Shown one piece after another: positions 1 through 8,341 of a stretch of DNA of 64,000 nt. The notes beneath the pieces are model-generated. The model saw only the letters and a list, made by a program, of their open reading frames with translations, was not told where the DNA came from and did not search any database. This DNA is from CAZJHX01 sp964545715 (GTDB lineage: Bacteria > Myxococcota_A > UBA9042 > GCA-2863065). Both the position numbers and the translations under genes were made by a program. The stretch is from the NCBI GenBank assembly GCA_964545715.1, contig CAZJHX010000003.1, positions 118,366 to 182,365 of the forward strand, in the 5' to 3' direction. Within the stretch, counting starts at the first letter, position 1. Each line of letters begins with the position of its first letter.

Positions 1-2
1 TC

Positions 3-827
3 TCCGAGACCAGCGGCCTCGAGCTGTGGCAGCTGGTGATCCTCAATCACTACACGGACTTTCGTGACATCCGAGCCGAGGTTGCCGCGTCGGCGGGGGG
101 CTGCAGCGCCATCTTTGCGCCGCTGGCGAGCGGTCCGGCCATCGCGCAGACGTGGGATATGCACGGATCGGCCGAGGACCATGTCCGCCTGCTGCGCGTC
201 GAGCCGCCGGATGGTCCCTCCGTTGTCACGTTTACGCTGACCGGCTGCCTGGGCATGACCGGGCTGAACGCCGAGGGTGTGGCCGTGTGCATCAACAACC
301 TGACGCCCGGTGATGCGCGCGTGGGCGTGTTGTGGCCGGCGCTGGTGCGGCGGATGTTGCGCGAGCGGACCGCACTGGCGGCGGTCCAGGTGCTGCACGA
401 CACGGAGCTGAGCAGCGGCCACAACTACCTGATCGCTGACGACACCCACATGTTCAACGTGGAGACGACCGGCGGGCGGAAGCGCGTGACGGCAGACGCC
501 ACGACGCGGCCCTGCTATCACACCAACCATTACCTGCACGACGAGCTGACGGACATCGCCCTGCCGCTGCACCCTGCAAGCACCAGCGTGGACCGGTTTG
601 CGCTGCTCGGCGCCGCGCTGGAGTTGGCGCCCCGGTCGCTGGAGCAGCTGTGGTCGGTGTTGGGTAGCCATGAGGGACATCCGCGCAGCATCTGCGGCCA
701 TGTAGGGGGCTCCGACCCGTCCGCCAGCAAGACCTGCGGCGGCGTGATCTGCGACATGTCCAGCCGTCGCATGCTGGCGCAGCAGGGCTGCCTGAACGGC
801 GCGGCGTGGAGTGAGGTGCGACCATGA
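3..827 (+). CDS. C45-family acyltransferase/hydrolase, 5' end outside window
   Basis: The frame is open to the window edge, so the N-terminus is missing. The visible part starts with a stretch (ETSGLELWQLVILNHYTDF) like the helical lead-in of C45 (acyl-CoA:6-aminopenicillanate acyltransferase-like) proteins. Next comes GGCSAIFA, whose Cys (codon 102-104) would be the autocatalytically exposed nucleophile of this Ntn-hydrolase fold, and then QTWDMH, a family signature. Members cleave or transfer acyl groups on small amides; the substrate cannot be read from sequence. An internal GTG at 36 is not a convincing start because homologous sequence continues upstream. The stop overlaps the next ATG as ATGA, implying translational coupling to the aminotransferase. 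Confidence 0.75.
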   Translation, partial: SETSGLELWQLVILNHYTDFRDIRAEVAASAGGCSAIFAPLASGPAIAQTWDMHGSAEDHVRLLRVEPPDGPSVVTFTLTGCLGMTGLNAEGVAVCINNLTPGDARVGVLWPALVRRMLRERTALAAVQVLHDTELSSGHNYLIADDTHMFNVETTGGRKRVTADATTRPCYHTNHYLHDELTDIALPLHPASTSVDRFALLGAALELAPRSLEQLWSVLGSHEGHPRSICGHVGGSDPSASKTCGGVICDMSSRRMLAQQGCLNGAAWSEVRP

Positions 828-2083
828 CCGAGAGCCTGGAGGCGCGCCAGCGGGCCCATGTTTTCTACACGTGGACGGCCCAGAGCGAGGCTACGCCGGT
901 GTCGATCGCGTCAGGGCAGGGCGCCACCTTCACCGATCACGCCGGCAAGCGCTGGCTGGACTTTGAGGCCCAGGTCTTCAACTGCAACGCCGGCCACGGC
1001 GAGCGCCGCATCATCGAGGCGATGCAGCAGCAGGTGGAGGAGCTGGCGTGCGCGCATCCGGCGGCGGTCTTTGAGACCAAGGCCAGGCTGGGCGAGCTGC
1101 TCGCGTCGGTGACGCCGGGCGACCTGAATCACTTTCTGCTGTGCCTGTCGGGCGCGGAGGCCAACGAGAACGCGCTGAAGATCGCGCGGATGGTGACGGG
1201 CCGCAGCAAAGTCATCGCTCGCCGCCGCAGCTATCACGGCGCCAGTATGGGCGCGCTCTCGTTGACGGGTGATCCGCGCCGGCATCATGCGGAGCCGGGT
1301 CTGTGGGGCGTCATACGCGCGGAGGATCCTTACTGTCATCGGTGCCCGTTTGGGTTGGAATACCCGGCATGCAAGGTGCGGTGCGCAAGCCACGTCGAAC
1401 ACGTCATCCAGTCCGAGGGGCCTGATCGTGTCGCTGCGGTCTTCCTGGAGGGCATCACGGGCGCCAACGGGGGCCTGGTGCCGCCCGACGAGTACTGGCC
1501 AATGGTGCGCGAGATCTGCGATCGGTACGGCATTCTGCTGGTCAGCGACGAGGTCTTCACCGGCTTTGGCCGCACGGGCGCCTGGTTTGCCGTGGACCAC
1601 TACGGGGTTGTGCCCGACATGATCACGATGGCCAAAGGCGTGACCAGCGGCTACGCCCCGCTCGGAGTGGTCGCCGTCAACGGCGGAATCGCCGGCTATT
1701 TTGAACACAAAACGCTGTGGTGTGGGCTGACCAACCACGCCCATCCGGTGTCCTGCGCGTCTGCGGCGGCCGCCATCGAGGTCTATCGGGACGACAAGCT
1801 GATCGAGCGGGCGGCCGCGCTGGAGCCCCGCATGTTGGCCGGTCTGCGCGCGATTCAGAGCCGCTACCCGATCGTCACCGATGTTCGCGGCAAGGGCCTG
1901 TTCGGCGTGCTGGAGCTCGACCGCCCGTCGGCACCGCTCAAGCCTGCGCTGCACGCCGCCGGTCTGCACACATTGGTTCGCGACAACTGCGTCTTCGTCA
2001 CGCCCCCCCTGGTGATCACCGGTGCGGAGCTGGACGAGGGCCTGGCCATCATAGAAGCCGCTATCGCCGAGGTATTTTCATGA
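824..2083 (+). CDS. class III (omega) aminotransferase, PLP-dependent
   Basis: A 419-residue protein with the full class III aminotransferase architecture. It has an N-terminal GKRWLDFEAQVFN segment, SGAEANENALKIAR (phosphate region), SYHGASMGALSLTGD, the PLP-contacting SDEVFTGFGRTG (Asp about 242) and the Schiff-base lysine in MAKGVTSGYAPLG (Lys271). It would move an amino group from an omega-amino compound to a keto acid in the cytoplasm. The Cys-rich insert YCHRCPFGLEYPAC is common in this class. It shares ATGA overlaps with the genes on both sides, so the four-gene run is probably one operon. The neighbouring CoA-transferase subunit suggests catabolism of an amino acid to an acyl-CoA, which is inference. 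Confidence 0.88.
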   Translation: MTESLEARQRAHVFYTWTAQSEATPVSIASGQGATFTDHAGKRWLDFEAQVFNCNAGHGERRIIEAMQQQVEELACAHPAAVFETKARLGELLASVTPGDLNHFLLCLSGAEANENALKIARMVTGRSKVIARRRSYHGASMGALSLTGDPRRHHAEPGLWGVIRAEDPYCHRCPFGLEYPACKVRCASHVEHVIQSEGPDRVAAVFLEGITGANGGLVPPDEYWPMVREICDRYGILLVSDEVFTGFGRTGAWFAVDHYGVVPDMITMAKGVTSGYAPLGVVAVNGGIAGYFEHKTLWCGLTNHAHPVSCASAAAAIEVYRDDKLIERAAALEPRMLAGLRAIQSRYPIVTDVRGKGLFGVLELDRPSAPLKPALHAAGLHTLVRDNCVFVTPPLVITGAELDEGLAIIEAAIAEVFS

Positions 2084-2778
2084 GCAAAGTGTTTGAAAAC
2101 GCAGCCGCCGCCCTTCACGACGTAGCCGACGGCGCCAGCATCATGTCCGGCGGTTTTGGCCTCTGCGCCAACGCCGAGAACTGCATCGCACAGCTGCACA
2201 AAAGCGGCGTCAAGGACCTTACGATCATCAGCAATAACTGTGGCAACGCGGGCCAGGGTCTGGCCGTTCTGCTGCAGGCGCACCAGGTCAGAAAGGTCAT
2301 CGGCAGCTACATCGGCGGCAACCCGGATCTGCAACAGCAGATGCTGGCGGGTGAGCTCGAGGTCGAGCTGACTCCGCAGGGCACGCTGGTCGAGCGCATC
2401 CGCGCAGGCGGCGCGGGACTGGGCGGCTTCTATACCCCGACGGGCGTGGGCACGGTGGTCGCCGAGGGCAAGGACCACAAAGAGATCAACGGCCGGCGCA
2501 TGATCCTGGAGACCGCGCTGACCGCCGACTACGCCATCATCCGCGCCCGCGTGGGCGACGAGTTCGGCAATCTGCGCTTCTACGGCACCGGCCGCAACTT
2601 CAGTCCGCTGATGGCGACCGCAGGAAGAATCGCGGTGGTCGAAGTCGAGGAGCTGGTGCCGCTGGGCGAGCTGGGCCCCGACGACATCCACCTCTCGGGC
2701 GTCTTCGTCCAGCGCATCTTCAAAGGCACGAACTACGTCGACCCGATCGAGTACCTCACAACGCGGCCACGCGCATGA
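2080..2778 (+). CDS. 3-oxoacid CoA-transferase, subunit A
   Basis: A 232-residue protein matching the alpha subunit of succinyl-CoA:3-ketoacid / acetate CoA-transferases. Motifs are the Gly-rich MSGGFGLCANAENCI start, SYIGGNPDLQQQMLAGELEV, TPQGTLVERIRAGGAGLGGF and FYTPTGVGTVVAEG. The start is the ATG overlapping the preceding stop as ATGA; the longer in-frame extension back to 1717 lies inside the aminotransferase gene. The catalytic Glu of these enzymes sits on subunit B, which normally follows directly. Here a lipoprotein follows instead (ATGA overlap), so subunit B is either upstream of the window or elsewhere. Confidence 0.88.
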   Translation: MSKVFENAAAALHDVADGASIMSGGFGLCANAENCIAQLHKSGVKDLTIISNNCGNAGQGLAVLLQAHQVRKVIGSYIGGNPDLQQQMLAGELEVELTPQGTLVERIRAGGAGLGGFYTPTGVGTVVAEGKDHKEINGRRMILETALTADYAIIRARVGDEFGNLRFYGTGRNFSPLMATAGRIAVVEVEELVPLGELGPDDIHLSGVFVQRIFKGTNYVDPIEYLTTRPRA

Positions 2779-3311
2779 CCCGCCTCCTCCCGATCGCCCT
2801 GGGTCTGACCGCGCTCGCGTGCTCTCCGTCGGGCGGCGGCAGAAGCGCCCCGAAGGTCAAAGCCGGCGACAGCTGCGAGGCCGGCGACAACGCGCGCTGT
2901 AGCGGCACAACCATCCTGACCTGCGAGGGCGAGACCTGGACATCCGGCCAGAGCTGCGCCGACCAGGATCAGACCTGCTCCAACGGGCAATGCGTCGACA
3001 AGCCCGCCGAACCCGCAGGCCCGACCGGCTCGGGCAGCGGCACCTGGACCGGCACCTGCCAGGGCCAGGGCACCAACGGCACCTTCGAGATGTCGATCGA
3101 CGAGGCCGGCACCATCACCGGCACGTTCGCGGGCGCCGACACGGGGACCATCAGCGGTACCATCGCCGCCTCGGGTTCACTCACCGCCTCGGCCGCGGGC
3201 CTCGCGGGCGGCTGTGATTGGACGGGCACGCTGACCGGCAACGGCAAGCTCACCGGCAACGGAAAGTGGGACTGCGGCAACAGCTGCACCGGTACGTGGC
3301 GCGCTAACTAG
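2775..3311 (+). CDS. small Cys/Gly-rich lipoprotein
   Basis: A 178-residue predicted lipoprotein: the signal sequence MTRLLPIALGLTALAC ends in a lipobox with Cys16. A Cys-rich segment follows (CEAGDNARCSGTTILTCEGE...C..C), the small disulphide module often seen in myxobacterial surface proteins. After a Pro/Gly linker comes a Gly/Thr-rich beta repeat (GTWTGTC, GTFEMSIDEAGTITGTF, GTWRAN). It probably sits on the cell surface or in the periplasm. It is coupled by ATGA to the CoA-transferase gene, although a functional link is not obvious. No enzyme motif is visible. Confidence 0.75.
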   Translation: MTRLLPIALGLTALACSPSGGGRSAPKVKAGDSCEAGDNARCSGTTILTCEGETWTSGQSCADQDQTCSNGQCVDKPAEPAGPTGSGSGTWTGTCQGQGTNGTFEMSIDEAGTITGTFAGADTGTISGTIAASGSLTASAAGLAGGCDWTGTLTGNGKLTGNGKWDCGNSCTGTWRAN

Positions 3312-3324
3312 ATGTGGCCGCGGA

Positions 3325-3741
3325 TCAGGTCAGGCCGATGACGCTCAGCCACTGAGTCAGCTTCTCGTCTTCGCCTTCCAGATCGACGTGTGTGATCCGG
3401 CGGATGCGGCCGTCGCGGCCGAAGATCAGGTGTTGGCAGCTGCGGAAGGTGTGGGACTGGCCCTTGTGGCCCAGGTGGCTGGCAAAAAGCAGGGTCGCCT
3501 GGCCGGAGTCCAGCTCCGTGAGGCGGTTTTCGCGCTCGACGTTTTGAAACGTGCCGTGCAGCGCCGTCGCGGACTTGTGGTATTCGGCCATGATGAGGTC
3601 CGGGCCCGTGAATTTTCGGCCGTGGATCTCGTAGACGCAGTCCGGGGCGACCAGGCGCGCCGCGCGGCGGAAGTCGTTGGTATCCAGAGCGTCCGCAAAG
3701 GACTGCGCTACCGCGCGGACGGTTCCGATGCCTGTGCTCAT
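3325..3741 (-). CDS. SnoaL-like / NTF2-fold protein
   Basis: A 138-residue single-domain protein with the order and length of SnoaL-like NTF2-fold proteins: an N-terminal helix (AVAQSFADALDTNDFRRAARLVAPDCVYEIHG), then alternating beta strands ending FGRDGRIRRITHVDLEGE. The fold serves as polyketide cyclase, steroid isomerase or simply a ligand-binding cup; no specific catalytic set can be assigned. It is the last gene of a minus-strand run and overlaps the polyferredoxin gene by ATGA, so it is probably made with the redox proteins upstream. Confidence 0.7.
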   Translation of the reverse strand: MSTGIGTVRAVAQSFADALDTNDFRRAARLVAPDCVYEIHGRKFTGPDLIMAEYHKSATALHGTFQNVERENRLTELDSGQATLLFASHLGHKGQSHTFRSCQHLIFGRDGRIRRITHVDLEGEDEKLTQWLSVIGLT

Positions 3742-5396
3742 GAGTGGCTCTTCTCGCAGTCTTGGGATTGGGGGCTCGCGTGGACGAGCTTTAGCCGCTT
3801 ATTTTCGGCGCGGCTCTCATGGGCGTTGGTGACGTAGACCGCCGGCTCGCTGACCGGGCAGGCCCACTCACAGCTGCCGCAGCCGATGCAGCGGTCGATG
3901 TCGACTCTCGGCTGCTGCAGCATGATGGACTTGCCGTGGCGGTCCAGCTTCTCGATCTCGATGCTCCAGATCGCCTTCGGACTGGTCGGGCAGAACTCCT
4001 CGCACTTCACGCACGGGGTGTCCATGGAGTACGGCAGGCAGCGGCCCTTGTCGTAGAACGCCGTGCCCATGCGGATGGGCTCGACGCCCTCGTCCAGGTT
4101 GCCCAGGCGATCCTTGATGCTGAAGCGGCTGATCGCGCCCGTCGGGCAGACCTCGCCGCACAGGTTGCAGCGCTGCAGGCAGTTGCCCAGGCGGTACTCC
4201 GCGATCGGCGTCCACAGGCCCTCGAGCCCGGCCTCGAAGCCCGCCGGCTGCAGCACATTGGTCGGACACACCTTGATGCACTCGTCGCACTTGATGCACG
4301 CCGACAAGAACTGGTCTTCCGGAAGGCTGCCGGGCGGGCGAATCAGCTGCGCGTCGTAGGCCTTGGGCAGCCCCTGCTCGCGCGGGTTCAGGTGACTGGC
4401 CCGATTCAGTGGCAGAAATGCGGCGCCCGCAACCACGCTGCCGAACAGCTCACGTCGTCCCAGCTGAACCATGTCCTCGCTGCCTTCGGTGGGCGGCAAG
4501 AAGGCGTAGCTGAGCGCGTCGTGCGGGCAGTCGGCGATGCAGTTGAAGCACATCAGGCACTCGGACTGCTTGGTGCTGGCCTGCGGCTCAGCGGCGCCGT
4601 CGCACACCTCCACGCACTTGTTGCAGTTGGTGCACGCGTCCAGGTTGCGGTGGATGCGGAAGACGCTGAACCGGCTCAGGACGCCGAGCAGCGCCCCCAG
4701 CGGGCACAGCGCGCGGCACCAGAAGCGCGGGATGATCCGGTTGGCCAGCACGATGGCGATGAACAGCCCACCGATGACCCAACCCCAGTTGAAGTTGAGC
4801 TGCGGATAGAGGTCTTTGTTGAGCTCGTGCGCGGCCGGGAAGATGCTGGTGGAGAAGCTGCGCACCAGCACGCAGATCGGGTCCATCAGCCCGATCTGCA
4901 GACTGCCGAACGCCGCCGAGACCAAAAAGAAGACCAGCAGGTAGTACTTGAGGTTGTACATCGGCCGCGGCCGGTTCTCGGCCATCTTCTGAGCGTCGGT
5001 CTTCTTCTTGGGAAAGATGAGGCCCGCGATGTGATTGATGATGCCCAGCGGGCAGATCCAGCTGCAGAAGATGCGGCCGAAGACCAGCGTGATGCCCACG
5101 ATGACGGCGGCCCAGGCCAGCCCCAGATACAGGGTGCCGCTGCTGAGCATGGTGCCTAGCGCCACCAATGGGTCGGCCTCTAGAAAGATGCTGACCGGAT
5201 AGCCGCCCATCAGGCTCTGGGTGGTCATCCCCAGCAGCAGAAAGAAGAGCACCAGGAAGAACGCCTGGTAAACGATGCGCACCTTCTTGAGCGTGCTGCC
5301 CTCAAACGTGTATCGCTTGGTCCAGGCCCGCCACGAGCGGCGCAACCGCCGGCGGGTCCGTGCTAGACGCATGATTCGTGCGTCCGGGGTCGTCAT
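3738..5396 (-). CDS. NapH/NapG-like fused membrane polyferredoxin
   Basis: A 552-residue iron-sulfur protein. The N-terminal half is NapH/MauN-like, with several membrane segments, two CxxxCP motifs (FCSWICPLG, FWCRALCPLG) and two ferredoxin motifs (CTNCNKCVEVC, CLMCFNCIADCP). After an RRELFGSVVAGAAFLPL twin-arginine-like stretch (about residue 290) the second half is NapG-like, with four more clusters (CIKCDECIKVCP, CLQRCNLCGEVCP, CVKCEEFCP, CIGCGSCEWACP). Known NapG/NapH pairs pass electrons from quinol to periplasmic reductases; here both appear as one chain. No terminal reductase is adjacent. It overlaps the DUF362 gene upstream and the SnoaL-like gene downstream by ATGA. Confidence 0.85.
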   Translation of the reverse strand: MTTPDARIMRLARTRRRLRRSWRAWTKRYTFEGSTLKKVRIVYQAFFLVLFFLLLGMTTQSLMGGYPVSIFLEADPLVALGTMLSSGTLYLGLAWAAVIVGITLVFGRIFCSWICPLGIINHIAGLIFPKKKTDAQKMAENRPRPMYNLKYYLLVFFLVSAAFGSLQIGLMDPICVLVRSFSTSIFPAAHELNKDLYPQLNFNWGWVIGGLFIAIVLANRIIPRFWCRALCPLGALLGVLSRFSVFRIHRNLDACTNCNKCVEVCDGAAEPQASTKQSECLMCFNCIADCPHDALSYAFLPPTEGSEDMVQLGRRELFGSVVAGAAFLPLNRASHLNPREQGLPKAYDAQLIRPPGSLPEDQFLSACIKCDECIKVCPTNVLQPAGFEAGLEGLWTPIAEYRLGNCLQRCNLCGEVCPTGAISRFSIKDRLGNLDEGVEPIRMGTAFYDKGRCLPYSMDTPCVKCEEFCPTSPKAIWSIEIEKLDRHGKSIMLQQPRVDIDRCIGCGSCEWACPVSEPAVYVTNAHESRAENKRLKLVHASPQSQDCEKSHS

Positions 5397-6364
5397 CCGG
5401 TGGTGACTTCTTTGAGGCGCAGCGAGCGCCAGTCCGCGGTGCCGATGCCGCGCTGGGTGGCCAGATTCAAGAACGTTACGTCCTGGACCTTTTGCTCCAG
5501 CTCCAGGGTGCCCCAGACGTCCAGTGCCACCGGATCGGTGCCGGCTGCCACCGCGCGAGACTCTTTGACGTCACCCAGGCTGCCGCCGGTCGGTCCGTTG
5601 CGCATCAGCACGCGCTGAGCGTCCAGCACGGTCAGCGTCGGCCGAACCGCGTCCGCCAGGTCCACGATCGAGCCGTGAATGTCCTGATGCAGCAGCCCAC
5701 GGTCGCCGCCCAGAATGCCGTACCAGTTCTTCATCCCGCACGTGACGCGCGACTGCACGTGGTGCTTGACGATGGCCGCGTTGATGACCTTGTCGAAGCC
5801 CGGCAGCTCGTGCCAGACCTGCCACTTCTTGATGAGCTTGCCGCCGAAGTCGACCTTCACGTAGTCGGTCTTGGCCGGGTAGACCACGCGCGCGCCCACG
5901 CTCTCGCCGGCCGCCAGGATGCCGCTGGCCATGAACGTGGCGGCCCCGGCGTCGCACGGGCTGTCGAAGACGCACACCTCCGCAGCCCCGGCGTCAAAGC
6001 ACAGGCGACACAGCTCAGCCACCAACTCGGGGTTGGTCGTGGCCGCCTGCTGCGGGATGCGCTTCCAGGCCACGTTGGGCTTGATCATCACCCGATCGCC
6101 CGCCGAGATGAACGTGTCCATGCCGCCCAGCGCCGCGATGGCCGCTCGCGTGTTGGTCACCGCCGAGCCGCCGCGCGCCACCGCCATCTGCGGATAGCTC
6201 TCGGACCGCACGACTTCGAACGACTCCAATACGTCCATCGCCCCATCAGAGCGTCGGGGCCGTCCGTACAGCCACGCACCCGCACCGCCGACGGCCAGCG
6301 CACTGGCGCCCAGTCCGGCGAGCTGTTTCAGGGCTTGGCGACGCGTTCTCATGAATGAGTGCAT
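5393..6364 (-). CDS. DUF362 protein with Tat signal
   Basis: A DUF362-family protein of about 323 residues with a twin-arginine leader (RTRRQALKQLAGLGASALAVGGAGAW), so export of a folded, probably cofactor-bearing protein is expected. Family signatures are DRVMIKPNVAW, AAEVCVFDSPCD, VINAAIVKHH and GMKNWYGILGG. DUF362 proteins are often genetically linked to ferredoxins, and here the next gene is a NapH/NapG-like polyferredoxin. I start at ATG 6364; ATG 6352, right before the twin arginines, is equally possible, and an upstream TTG (6391) would run into the preceding gene. No strong ribosome-binding site decides between them. Confidence 0.8.
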   Translation of the reverse strand: MHSFMRTRRQALKQLAGLGASALAVGGAGAWLYGRPRRSDGAMDVLESFEVVRSESYPQMAVARGGSAVTNTRAAIAALGGMDTFISAGDRVMIKPNVAWKRIPQQAATTNPELVAELCRLCFDAGAAEVCVFDSPCDAGAATFMASGILAAGESVGARVVYPAKTDYVKVDFGGKLIKKWQVWHELPGFDKVINAAIVKHHVQSRVTCGMKNWYGILGGDRGLLHQDIHGSIVDLADAVRPTLTVLDAQRVLMRNGPTGGSLGDVKESRAVAAGTDPVALDVWGTLELEQKVQDVTFLNLATQRGIGTADWRSLRLKEVTTG

Positions 6365-6377
6365 CGTAGGGTGCAGA

Positions 6378-7427
6378 TCAGAGGCTCGCAAGTACTTCTT
6401 TCAGCAATAAAAGCGCCGTGTTTGCGTCTTCATAGCCGGCAACTCCAACGATTGCCGCGGCTTTACGTGAAAGCAGCACGTTGCCCTGATAGGGGTCTGT
6501 AGCGGTAACAACGCCATCTTTTTCGGAGGCGACCGTGACCGACGCGACCAGGTCCTTGAACGCCTGGTCCGGATCCGGGGGCGCCGCGACAAACGCCTCG
6601 GACTCGTCCGCCATCTCCCCGACCAGCGTGTTGCCCAGATAGGCGCGTCCGCCCCAGCCGTTGGTGCGCACCTCGGTCGACTTGGCTTGCTTCAGCAACG
6701 TCGCGGGCGGTGCCGCGGGTTTTGGGGCGGCCTTCTTCTCGAAGGTGGCCCCCAGCGCCTCCAGCATGGTCTTGGGCGCCGCCTTTACCGCGTCGCTGTC
6801 GCCCACGCCGCTGACCACGATCCGTGCGTAATAGCGGTCCTTGCGCATTTCGCCGCCGCCCTCCCACAAGATGGCGGCCGGCTCCGCTTTGTCCGTGACG
6901 CGCACGAACAGCTTCTCTGCGTTTTCGGCCGTGCCCATGTCGAACAGCTGAATCTCGATGTCGGTGTCCGAGGTACGCGCCGTCGCAAAGTACGCGCCCT
7001 TCAGGCCGTACTCGCGGTACATCTCCGCGGCGCCGTTGATCCGGTTCCACAGTGACCCGGACGTGTAGCGCTTGCCCTTGTCGGGCCAGGTGAGGCCGTC
7101 CAGCGCCACGACCGGCGCCAGCCACTTCTCCAGCTCACCCCCGCTCGTCGACGCCGCCGGATGGGTCGCGCTTTCGGCCGGCTCCTTACCCGCGCCCGCG
7201 TGACTGCCGCCCAGCTCGTGCTTGCCATCGCCAAACACTGTGGCGTTGACGTCCATATCCTCGGCTTCTTCACGCTCGCGCTCACCGGCGGCCAGCAGCA
7301 CGCCCGCGAAGGCCACCAGCGGGAGCAGTGTGCCGGCCGCGATCAGACGTGCCTTCGTGGTTCTGAAGAGGAGGGCCGCGAGCACAAGCCCCGCCGCGGC
7401 CGATCCTCCCAGGACGGCCGAGGACAT
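6378..7427 (-). CDS. DUF6599-like membrane-anchored protein
   Basis: A 349-residue protein with two N-terminal hydrophobic segments (about residues 8-20 and 29-48), then a charged/low-complexity linker and a globular domain starting near residue 105. The domain contains YTSGSLWNRINGAAEMYREYGLKGAYFA, which resembles the DUF6599 pattern (a Trp/Tyr, then INGAAE.Y..YG). Function is unknown. The ATG directly abuts the dnaJ-like stop (TAGATG, no gap), and the DUF362 and polyferredoxin genes follow. It may be an accessory anchor of that redox group, which is inference from position. Confidence 0.65.
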   Translation of the reverse strand: MSSAVLGGSAAAGLVLAALLFRTTKARLIAAGTLLPLVAFAGVLLAAGEREREEAEDMDVNATVFGDGKHELGGSHAGAGKEPAESATHPAASTSGGELEKWLAPVVALDGLTWPDKGKRYTSGSLWNRINGAAEMYREYGLKGAYFATARTSDTDIEIQLFDMGTAENAEKLFVRVTDKAEPAAILWEGGGEMRKDRYYARIVVSGVGDSDAVKAAPKTMLEALGATFEKKAAPKPAAPPATLLKQAKSTEVRTNGWGGRAYLGNTLVGEMADESEAFVAAPPDPDQAFKDLVASVTVASEKDGVVTATDPYQGNVLLSRKAAAIVGVAGYEDANTALLLLKEVLASL

Positions 7428-8327
7428 CTAGAGCCCCTGCTCGCGCAGCGACTCGAATAAGGTGCGCTGCTCGTCGGTCAACTCACCGGGGAACTCGGGC
7501 TTGAGCGTGACGAACAACGCCCCGCGCTCGCCGTTGCGTTTGGCCGCGCCGAGTCCCCGCAAACGCTGTTGCGTGCCCGACTGGCTGGCCTCTTTCACGC
7601 GGATCTTCTTGTCGCCGTCCAGCGTGGGCACAGAGACGGTGCCGCCCAGGGCCAGGGTGCTGATCGACGTCTTCACCGTCACATACAGGTCGGCGCCCTT
7701 CCGTGAAAACTGCGGATGCGGCGCCACCTTGATATCCAGCATCAGGTCGCCCGCCGGACCATGCGGCTGCGGCGAGGGCAGGCCTTTGCCGCGCAGGCGA
7801 ATCGTCTGTCCGCTGGAGATGCCGGCCGGGATCTTCACTGTGACGGCGAGCTCGCGTCCGTCATGCGCCCGAAACGCGACCTTGCGCTGGCCGCCGAGCG
7901 CCGCCTCGTTGAACGTGACCTCGATCTGCATGCGGTAATCCTGGCCGGGGATCACCTGCCCGGGATGGAACCCCGAGCTGCGCGTGCCCCCGCCTGCGCC
8001 ACCGCTGAAGATCGACCCGAACACGTCGGCGCCAAACCCCAGGTTGTTGAAGATCGAGGAGAAGTCCGTGCCGCGGAAGATGTCCTCCACGTCGAACTGC
8101 TGGCGAAATTGCGTGTGCCCGAAGCGGTCGTACTGCTGTCGTCGGTCCGGATCGCTCAGGATGGCGTAGGCTTCGCCCAGCTCCTTGAACTTCTCTTCAG
8201 CCTGGGGATCGTCCGGATTCTGGTCGGGATGCAGCTTCATCGCCTTGGCGCGATAAGCTCTCTTTACCTCTTTGGCGCTCGCGCTGCGTTCCACACCGAG
8301 CGTGGCGTAATAGTCGTTAGCAGCCAA
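7428..8327 (-). CDS. DnaJ/CbpA-like co-chaperone (type II, no zinc finger)
   Basis: A 299-residue J-protein. The J domain has DYYATLGVERSAS and the HPD motif (KLHPDQNPDD). A Gly/Phe region (FNNLGFGADVFGSIFSGGAGGG) comes next, then the two beta-sandwich client-binding domains (VKIPAGISSGQTIRLRGKGLP, ISTLALGGTVSVPTLDG). The Cys-rich zinc finger of DnaJ is absent, as in CbpA. It would stimulate DnaK ATPase activity. The start is a TTG at 8327: a GGAGG sequence lies about 8 nt upstream and the J domain begins immediately. The longer open frame upstream to 8759 is read through the TPR gene in another frame and is not credible. Confidence 0.88.
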   Translation of the reverse strand: MAANDYYATLGVERSASAKEVKRAYRAKAMKLHPDQNPDDPQAEEKFKELGEAYAILSDPDRRQQYDRFGHTQFRQQFDVEDIFRGTDFSSIFNNLGFGADVFGSIFSGGAGGGTRSSGFHPGQVIPGQDYRMQIEVTFNEAALGGQRKVAFRAHDGRELAVTVKIPAGISSGQTIRLRGKGLPSPQPHGPAGDLMLDIKVAPHPQFSRKGADLYVTVKTSISTLALGGTVSVPTLDGDKKIRVKEASQSGTQQRLRGLGAAKRNGERGALFVTLKPEFPGELTDEQRTLFESLREQGL

Positions 8328-8341
8328 AGAGGGGGCCTCCG

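Noticed and set aside
1717..2079. N-terminal extension of the CoA-transferase subunit
   Set aside because: It lies wholly inside the aminotransferase gene in another frame, and the ATG overlapping the stop gives the normal N-terminus.
3819..5159. 446-codon frame opposite the polyferredoxin gene
   Set aside because: It is an antisense shadow of a clearly recognised gene with no recognisable domain.
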